Shown here piece by piece: positions 59,001-64,000 of a stretch of DNA of 64,000 nucleotides (within the stretch, counting starts at the first letter, position 1; every line of letters starts with the position of its first letter). The notes under the pieces are model-generated. The model searched no databases. It saw only the letters and a program-made list of their open reading frames with translations, and was not told the DNA's origin. The DNA lies in the NCBI GenBank assembly GCA_001949185.1, contig BDGG01000017.1, positions 124,001 to 188,000 of the forward strand, given 5' to 3'. The stretch comes from Ramazzottius varieornatus (Eukaryota > Tardigrada > Eutardigrada > Parachela > Ramazzottiidae). A program made the translations under genes and the position numbers.

Positions 59001-60774
59001 CGCCACTTGGGAACAAACGACAAGACTATTTTCCCAGTATCATTAGTTGAAAGCGTGCGCCACTGGAAAAACCCATCTTGTTGAGTTGTTTTTTCCGGTC
59101 TTTCATATACGTTTTTGTCTGTCAGGTTCCCTTTGATAACGTCCTGCGGTTCGACGCCCTGCAAATAGTCGACGGGCTCCTCTCCCGTCCCAACATCCTC
59201 CAGTCGCCCGACAACCTTTCCCTAGCCCGCCGGTGTCTTTCGATCGCCGCTCAGCATAATGCCACGTTCAGTCTCTCTGCCATCATCGGCCAGCACATCG
59301 TCAGCACAGCCCGAAAACTTGTCACCGAGCGTTCGAGCGACGTTACGAAATCTACAGCCTCGACTCTAGCCGACACTCTTCGACCATACTGGTCCTTGGC
59401 ACTCGACCAGTCCTCCTTAGTCATCAACCTCCTGGACACGGTCCATCGGGCTATCTCTAGTCAAAACAACCCCGAAGTCTTCAGCAGTGTTGAAATACTC
59501 ATAATAGCCAATCAGATCATCAACGAAACGTCGCATAAACCAGACATGACCATGTCAGGCCACACTCGAGTCACCACAGTCCCACAGTTGATAGGCCGTC
59601 TACTCGAAGTGGCCAAAAGCGTCAGCAAGTCCATCGCTTCCACTGGTCAGTTTCCCCTGCTGATCCGCCTTCTTCAGGGTGTCGGTCGGTACAGCGACAT
59701 GACGTTTATATTCCACCAAATCAAGCAAGCTTGCCAGATGGAGTTGCTCTTCAGTCGGCACGTCGAGAAGGAGGTCAAGCTCAAGACGGCAATCCTCAGC
59801 TACCTCCAGCGCTACCAGCCCGACGACCAAGAAGCCTTCGAGATGCTGGCCGCGGCCTACTCCATGCACCGTGACATTGCCGAAATGTACTGGGGGACCG
59901 CGCAGGACAAGCTGGCGCTCTTCAAGCATCGACCCATTACTGAGACGAAGGAGACACAGACGGAACTGAGGGCCATCATTCAGTACATGATGGACGCACT
60001 GTCTGCTTTTACCAGGGCGCATTGTCATGCCAGGGCGGAGCAAGTGCTGATGCAGGCCAGACTGGTGGCCTTGCAGATTGTCTCCCTTCCGGCCGGACTG
60101 AGACTACTGTCGTTGAATAACCCCTCCGGTTTCGTCTCAAGTCACCCGTCCTTCGCCGAAGCTCTTATCTACGCACAGGTACAATGCTAGGAGCTTTTTT
60201 ACGATTGCTTCTTGCACCTGCATACAGGGACCCACGCATCAGTGTGGTGTGCGTTGTCAGCAGGTGCATGACGCTTTTGCGAACGTCTGAAGTTTAATGT
60301 GACGGCAAAGTTCCAACATTTCATGCACCTGCACACTACCGTGCTACAGTGAATTTCGGGACTTTGGGCATGCAGGTTGATGAAGGCTGTGGTTTTCGGC
60401 AGTTTGACTTTCCACAATAGGCTTTTCTTCCGTGTCATGGTGATTTGCGATGTTTTCAGGCCTATGGTATTGGGGATGAATGGGCGGATGCACTGCACAA
60501 CAACTACGTCGTCAACAGTGATATTGTCTACCTGCAGGATTTTATGGTCAAGTTCGAAGTGACGGCAGCGTTGATCAGCAAAGTGGCCAGTCGATACAAG
60601 ATGGACACGACCAAACCGCCCACTGCCGCCATTTACATGAAGAAACTCCTGCGCCTTGTCAAAGACATCCCGGTGGCCTATCAGCTGGCCAGCGATTTGG
60701 GTCTTCATGATTTGTCGATGGAACTGATTCAGATAGATAACGGCTCCTACCTTCGCGATGTTGTCGAGATATGA
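50047..60774 (+). CDS. SPG11: Spatacsin (SPG11 homologue)
   Basis: Large protein that works with ZFYVE26/spastizin and AP-5 in lysosome reformation and endosomal traffic. Exons 50047-50726, 51007-51500, 51765-52156, 52522-52878, 53236-53811, 54073-54467, 54561-54741, 55012-55625, 55961-56196, 57121-57610, 57952-58798, 59126-60178, 60460-60774; all phases agree, 2209 residues (human 2443). The N-terminal third is beta-rich with Trp/Phe blocks, the rest helical. Identification rests on the C-terminal domain (exons 12-13, residues about 1755-2209): GRYSDMTFIFHQI, KTAILSYLQRYQPDD, EMLAAAYSMHRDIAEMY, SHPSFAEALIYAQAYGIGDEWADALHNN, YLQDFMVKFEVTAALISKVASRY, KKLLRLVKDIPVAYQLASDLGL. These follow the Spatacsin_C order. 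The 5' end is the weakest part; another exon upstream is possible. Introns are filled with two palindromic repeat families. Confidence 0.87.
50760..50985. repeat. Family C repeats in SPG11 intron 1
   Basis: CACCTACCTGCGCAC, then GTATGTAGGATCCAGGT, CATCTGCATACAG, GTATGTAGGTTCG, TCACCTGCATACTGG and GTATGTAAG: alternating arms of a short inverted repeat with core CACCTGCATAC / GTATGCAGGTG. Three units in a row fill most of the intron. Confidence 0.65.
52195..52485. repeat. Family C repeats in SPG11 intron 3
   Basis: ACACCTGCATACATC with GTATGCAGGTGTGTG, then TTCCTGCATACACC with GTATGCAAGTGAGTG, then CAGCATGCATTTG with GCATGCAGGTGG. Units of about 65 bases, each an imperfect palindrome with a 35-40-base loop, repeated three times; a shared GAGAGG(T/G)C..TATCG..TATTTCG(C/A)CC follows the first two. 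Confidence 0.75.
52935..53068. repeat. Family H repeat in SPG11 intron 4
   Basis: GTCGGCAAATGGATTTGTCCAGATCG, TCCCAATCGGCGCATG facing GATGCGCCATCTG. A GATTTACATACTGATTTAC direct repeat follows at about 53178-53212. Confidence 0.6.
53815..54015. repeat. Family H paired hairpin in SPG11 intron 5
   Basis: TTTTCGCAAGTGACGCACGC facing GTTCGCCACTTGG, then CTCAGGTGGCGCACG with only part of the second right arm, ending GTTGTTTACCGCGCTCCC. Confidence 0.7.
54775..54978. repeat. Family H paired hairpin in SPG11 intron 7
   Basis: CTAAGTGGCGCACG facing CGTGCGCCACTTG; TTCCAGAGGGCGCACAC facing GATGCGTCACTTGGG; flanks TTTGGGAGGCCGATGAAC and CGTACGCCGGTCTCCCA give the TGGGAG ends. Confidence 0.75.
55650..55895. 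repeat. Family C repeats in SPG11 intron 8
   Basis: GCACCTGCATACACG with GGTACGTAGGTCC, GACCTGCATACATTC with GTATGCAGGTGCGC, CGCCTGCATACATAC with GTATGCAGGTGCGC. Again three tandem palindromic units, the last two nearly identical in their right arms. Confidence 0.75.
56197..57120. other. Long SPG11 intron 9, no repeat identified
   Basis: 924 bases, the longest intron in this gene. I find neither palindromic family in it and no nested gene. Confidence 0.5.
57650..57860. repeat. Family H paired hairpin in SPG11 intron 10
   Basis: GTAGGCAAACAAAGTCGACAAGATTG; CTCGCGTACTATTAC facing CGTGCGCCACTTG; GCAAGTGGCGCGCGC facing GTGCGCCATTTG; CTTGTCGAGGCTGTTTACCGAGCT. Confidence 0.8.
58856..59105. repeat. 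Family H repeat with three hairpins in SPG11 intron 11
   Basis: GGGAGCTCGGTAGAAAAAATCGGCAAGG; TTCAAGTGGCGCATGC facing GCGTGCGCCACCTGG; GAAGTGGCGCACCG facing GTTACGCCACTTGGG; a further right arm GCGTGCGCCACTGG; CATCTTGTTGAGTTGTTTTTTCCGG. Confidence 0.75.
60215..60385. repeat. Family C repeats in last SPG11 intron
   Basis: TGCACCTGCATACAGGG with CAGCAGGTGCATGACG, then TGCACCTGCACACTACC with GCATGCAGGTTGATGAAGG; two units. Confidence 0.65.
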
Positions 60775-62030
60775 AAGTCCTCTTGTGCTCTTTCTCGAGG
60801 GTATAGGCGGTAGTTTTCTGCAGGTGATTTTATCCGTTAGTCTTTTATTCTTTCACGTTTCACTCACAGTGGTGTACATAGTGACCGGATCATCAGACCA
60901 GAATCTGTTCCATATACAGTCTGATTCAGCCAAGTTGACCCTGTTTCCTAGAACAGTTCTCACTACTCGAAAACTTTTCAGACAAGGTCAGCATTGTTTT
61001 TCAACGATAGTACATTCAATTTGATACCGAAGAAGCTTATTCTCAATCCTGAAAACCGCTTTTGAAAATCTTGCTTGGGCCAGAACGAAGCCTTGGTAGG
61101 CTAAAAAAGTGGTCGAACCCTAAACGGACGCCCGGCTTCCCTGTAGCAAAAAATGAATCGAAAATTTCTCCTCCACAATTCATATGAATGACTGGGTATC
61201 AAAAGATTGATAAAACATTGCTCTGTCTAACAATATATAACTACCAGAGCTCTGAGAAATCGTTTTAGGGACGTATCATTGAGAAAGTTGCACTGGCCTG
61301 GACACTTCTGGGAAGATTTTTCGGGCGGCGTTTCTCAAGACAAAACAAGTTTCATCAAGTAATCTTCATGTTGAAAAAATGGCCAAACTTTTACACTATC
61401 TGTTTCCTACAAGCGTTGCTGGAAAATTGACGAACTAAAAAATATGGTCGATTTCAAATTTCGATCACTGCACAGCGCGAAGACTGCTTTTATGCGTTCT
61501 TACACTTGACAAATTCCTCCACAACCCCGAGGCATCAGAACTGCTCAACTCTAAGGGATCAGATACTACAAACACGGGTCTATCCTTGACGAAAAAAGTA
61601 CGCTTCTTTGTCAACAAGAAGGCTCGCGTTGGCGCTTTTTCGAAAGGAGAAGAAATACCGGGAAAACAAAAATCTGCAGTTTTGGGCCAGTTCTTCCCGC
61701 GACGTTGATTCAATATTTTTCTTTTTGACTTACCCAAATAAAACAACCTCTTGTAAACATTTATTAATAGTACAGAAGTTGGTAGAACTACAGTTTCAGT
61801 GTGTCCGCCCCGGTTTATAACGAGTGTTTTGGACCCTCTTGTGGATTTACTTTGGAATTTGTTTTCAAAGCCAGATTTCACTCAATCGGTTTTCAAGTTA
61901 GATTAAAACATTAGCAACAGTTAGCCAAATTTGTGAGAAAAACAAATCAGCTGAATCAAAGAAACCGAAATTTTCCAAGGAAAGAAAACGGCCATGGGGT
62001 CAACTTGGCTTAATCAGACTGTATATTAGT
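60775..62030. other. SPG11 3' flank, no gene supported
   Basis: Probable 3'UTR, then AT-rich spacer. A 138-codon minus frame (61465-61881) has no recognisable motif. Confidence 0.4.
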
Positions 62031-62032
62031 GC

Positions 62033-63013
62033 AAGATGGCCAAAGCTCCTTTCAGCAAAGCCAACTGGTCTTTCACGTTGGGCATTTCCAACGGACGGTC
62101 GACTCAAAATGAGCGTGGTACTGCTAGTAGTACATATACGAACGAAGAGAAAGTTTGGAACAGTAAAAAGTTTGGAACAGGCGATTCCGAAACAGCGGAA
62201 CGAAAGTTCGTACGTACCTGTGCCCAAAGCCATTCTAGCCTGAGCGATCCTGTCTGTTCTCTCTTCTGCAGCTCACTGCCGGCTTCCCCAACTCACTTAG
62301 TTGAGGCGAACTAGTGTCAGGGCCTGTTCCCCTGCTGCTGTAGAATGGCCTTGCTGTGCGATTCACATCAATGCACTCTTGACAATTTGCTACGGTTGTC
62401 TTCAATTTGCCGTCTTTTTCGCCTGTTCGAGACTTTCCCTTTGTGCGTGTGATGGCCTTCCACTCCTCGACCAGCTACCACCACGACTCCCTCGCCGTGG
62501 TGCCTGACCACCGTGCTACCCTGGACTCCGTCCCGACCTAGCACCATAACGACTACCACCACGTGTACCAGCGGCAGCAGAACTAGCCCCACTGTTCAGA
62601 CCGTGACCACTACCGAAAGTCCCCCGTCATAACAGATACCACAACCACCACGTACACCTACAGCCCAGATGACTGCCTCAAACTCGAGAAGAACAAGAAC
62701 GGTCTTTACACTGACAACAGGCGGATTCGAAGGGGCGCGGGTCATCATACTTCACCTGTTTTGATCTTCACCCGTTTGAACACCTTGGTTTGATCTCGCA
62801 GAACCGCCAGAACGAAAAGCTGGGGTCCCTTCGAGTTTCTCTGAGGAGTAAATTGACTACGTAAAAGTCCAGAGATTGACGACCAGGAATATACTGCAGT
62901 CGGTCCCAGGCCTTCTCAATGTATGGCAGACTTGCGTTGATCTCTCCGCGCTCTAGGTGGAACACGTTAATGCGGGACAGCGCGTCGAATATATATACTT
63001 GTCCAAATGTTTC
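62033..63013 (-). CDS. TPR-like protein, exons (partial)
   Basis: Minus strand. An exon beginning at 63013 (after a TACAG acceptor) reads ETFGQVYIFDALSRINVFHL, then GEINASLPYIEKAWDRLQY and LDFYVVNLLLRETRR, two helical pairs of TPR character; its donor is unclear and the frame stops at 62768. A further protein-like C-terminal piece, RPLEMPNVKDQLALLKGALAILH and a stop at 62033-62035, may be the last exon. With the exon at 63906-64000 these could be one gene, but phases between them do not join directly. Family not recognised. Confidence 0.4.
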
Positions 63014-63018
63014 CTGTA

Positions 63019-63503
63019 CACGCACGACGAGATATTACGGGCCAGTAGAAATTACGGGCCAGGCGGAAAAGACGGCAAATTTACAATTTGTATGGAAGTC
63101 GGAAACAGAATTCGGATAAGTGACGTAACGTAGTAAACTTCAACCGTAGAAAATTGTCATGGACAGTGGTCGTCAGCTGATGAGCTGTNNNNNNNNNNNN
63201 NNNNNNNNNNNNNNNNNNNNNNNNNNNNNNNNNNNNNNGCACTACGCGAAGCAGTTCCAGTCTTCAAACTTCCGCGCAGCACCGTTCTACGTTATGTCGA
63301 AGATACCACACAATAAATATCAATTTGGCATGTTTTAGCTCCTCGGCCCAATGTCCAGCACGTACGTACAGCAGTGCAGCCTTCGATACTGGTTTTTACT
63401 TGCAGTAAGAATCACCTGCCCGTGCCGCCGTAACGAAAGGGCCTGGCCCGTAATTTTTACTGGCCCGTAATTTTTACTGGCCCGTAATATCTCGTCGTGC
63501 GTG
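63019..63503. mobile_element. 485-bp MITE with 45-bp inverted termini, containing assembly gap
   Basis: Left end CACGCACGACGAGATATTAC with GGGCCAGTAGAAATTACGGG; the right end is its reverse complement with an extra copy of the 18-base unit ATTACGGGCCAGTAAAA. Flanked by TA (63017-63018, 63504-63505). No transposase. The 50 undetermined bases at 63189-63238 lie inside. Confidence 0.85.
63189..63238. other. Assembly gap of 50 N
   Basis: Placeholder inside the inverted-repeat element; a round 50-base gap suggests unknown true length, so the element size is approximate. Confidence 0.99.
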
Positions 63504-63549
63504 TACCAACAAAGCAAACTTTACAACCTACACTGCCAGACCAAACTGA

Positions 63550-63813
63550 ATTAAGTACCCTGAATTTTATCCAGTCGGACTGGAGACCTTTGGACCGTGG
63601 GGACCTTCAGCAACGGAACTTTTTGAGACAGTTGGTAAAAAGATGCTTGAGATAACTGGCGAGGCTCGTTCTTTACAATTTTTTAAGCAGCGCGTGTCTA
63701 TTGACATTCGGCGTGGTGATTGTTTTTCTGTTACTTCAACTGTTAAAGATCAGAAAGGTCTTGATGAGGTGTTTTTGGTTTTGGATGTTAAAAAAGGAAA
63801 ATCTATACCGTAA
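63550..63813 (+). pseudogene. 3' end of a LINE ORF2 (5'-truncated retrotransposon)
   Basis: Frame open from after a stop at 63547 to TAA at 63811-63813, without a start codon. It reads YPEFYPVGLETFGPWGPSA, LFETVGKKMLEITGEARSL, FFKQRVSIDIRRGDCFSV, which matches the usual tail of non-LTR retrotransposon ORF2 (the FGPWGP and QR.SI..RG blocks). A short AT-rich 3' end with AATAAA (63880-63885) follows. It lies opposite to the TPR-like gene. Confidence 0.7.
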
Positions 63814-63905
63814 GCTTTTGACGTGTTTTTCCTTGTTTAGATTTGTCTTTCTTCTTTTTGGAAACTGAATATTATCTTGAATAAAGTGTGGAATTGAGTA
63901 CCTAC

Positions 63906-64000
63906 TCGGCTGCGGGTATCATTTGCTTGTAATTGACCACAGCATGTTCCAGGCGACCCAGTTCTACGTAGATTCTGGCCATCTTGGAGAAAAGAGGTCC
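63906..64000 (-). CDS. TPR-like exon at window edge (partial)
   Basis: Minus frame FSKMARIYVELGRLEHAVVNYKQMIPAAE, a good single TPR motif (A-x-x-Y, G-x-L, A-x-x-Y). It runs into the window edge at 64000; a GTAGGT donor follows 63906. Likely belongs to the gene represented at 62033-63013. Confidence 0.5.

Noticed and set aside
61465-61881. 138-codon minus frame downstream of SPG11
   Set aside because: Basic, low-information sequence with no motif or splice context; likely chance in AT-rich DNA.
62036-62314. 92-codon plus frame starting MAKAPFSKANWSF
   Set aside because: The complementary strand has a more convincing C-terminal exon (MPNVKDQLALLKGALAIL and stop), and the plus frame is Ser/Thr low-complexity.

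Overview
This is a eukaryotic, metazoan window. Coding exons are split by GT-AG introns, most of about 58-900 bp, and the recognisable proteins are animal ones: capicua, a POPX-type PP2C phosphatase, a spaetzle-like cystine-knot ligand, CC2D1/Lgd, AIMP2, dynactin subunit 6 and spatacsin. The spaetzle-like gene and the compact introns fit an ecdysozoan or other small-genome invertebrate. I cannot name the species, and all family calls rest on motif recognition, not on searches.

Layout. 3-8097 (+): 3' part of capicua (CIC), a HMG-box transcriptional repressor, cut at its 5' end by the window edge. 8098-12805: repeat-bearing spacer with a possible small minus-strand gene (9972-10513) and a 1.1-kb inverted duplication. 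12806-19564 (+): PP2C phosphatase with a very long S/T/P-rich tail. 20647-22255 (+): secreted spaetzle-like protein with a TATA box. 22573-27684 (-): CC2D1 with four DM14 regions and a C2 domain. 29473-31764 (+): THAP zinc-finger/coiled-coil protein.

32.1-45.2 kb is a transposon-rich island: LINE reverse-transcriptase remnant, hAT-like and other inverted-repeat elements, a decayed gene with a conserved GHTKF/DNCGGQN domain, and a tyrosine-recombinase retroelement (gag plus recombinase) whose middle is deleted. Ordinary genes then return: AIMP2 (45877-47737, +) converging on DCTN6 (48110-49243, -), which diverges from SPG11/spatacsin (50047-60774, +). The right end has exons of an unidentified TPR-like minus-strand gene interrupted by a 485-bp inverted-repeat element, which holds a 50-N assembly gap, and by a 5'-truncated LINE.

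The genes are housekeeping or developmental and are not obviously linked in function; CC2D1 (ESCRT-III), spatacsin (lysosome reformation), DCTN6 (dynein cargo) and the Toll-type ligand share a loose endolysosomal/signalling theme that may be coincidence. The most striking non-gene signal is two families of short palindromic repeats sitting in introns and gene spacers. One carries CAAGTGGCGCAC/GTGCGCCACTTG stems (over 20 sites) and the other CACCTGCATAC/GTATGCAGGTG arms. The first is almost absent from the transposon island.
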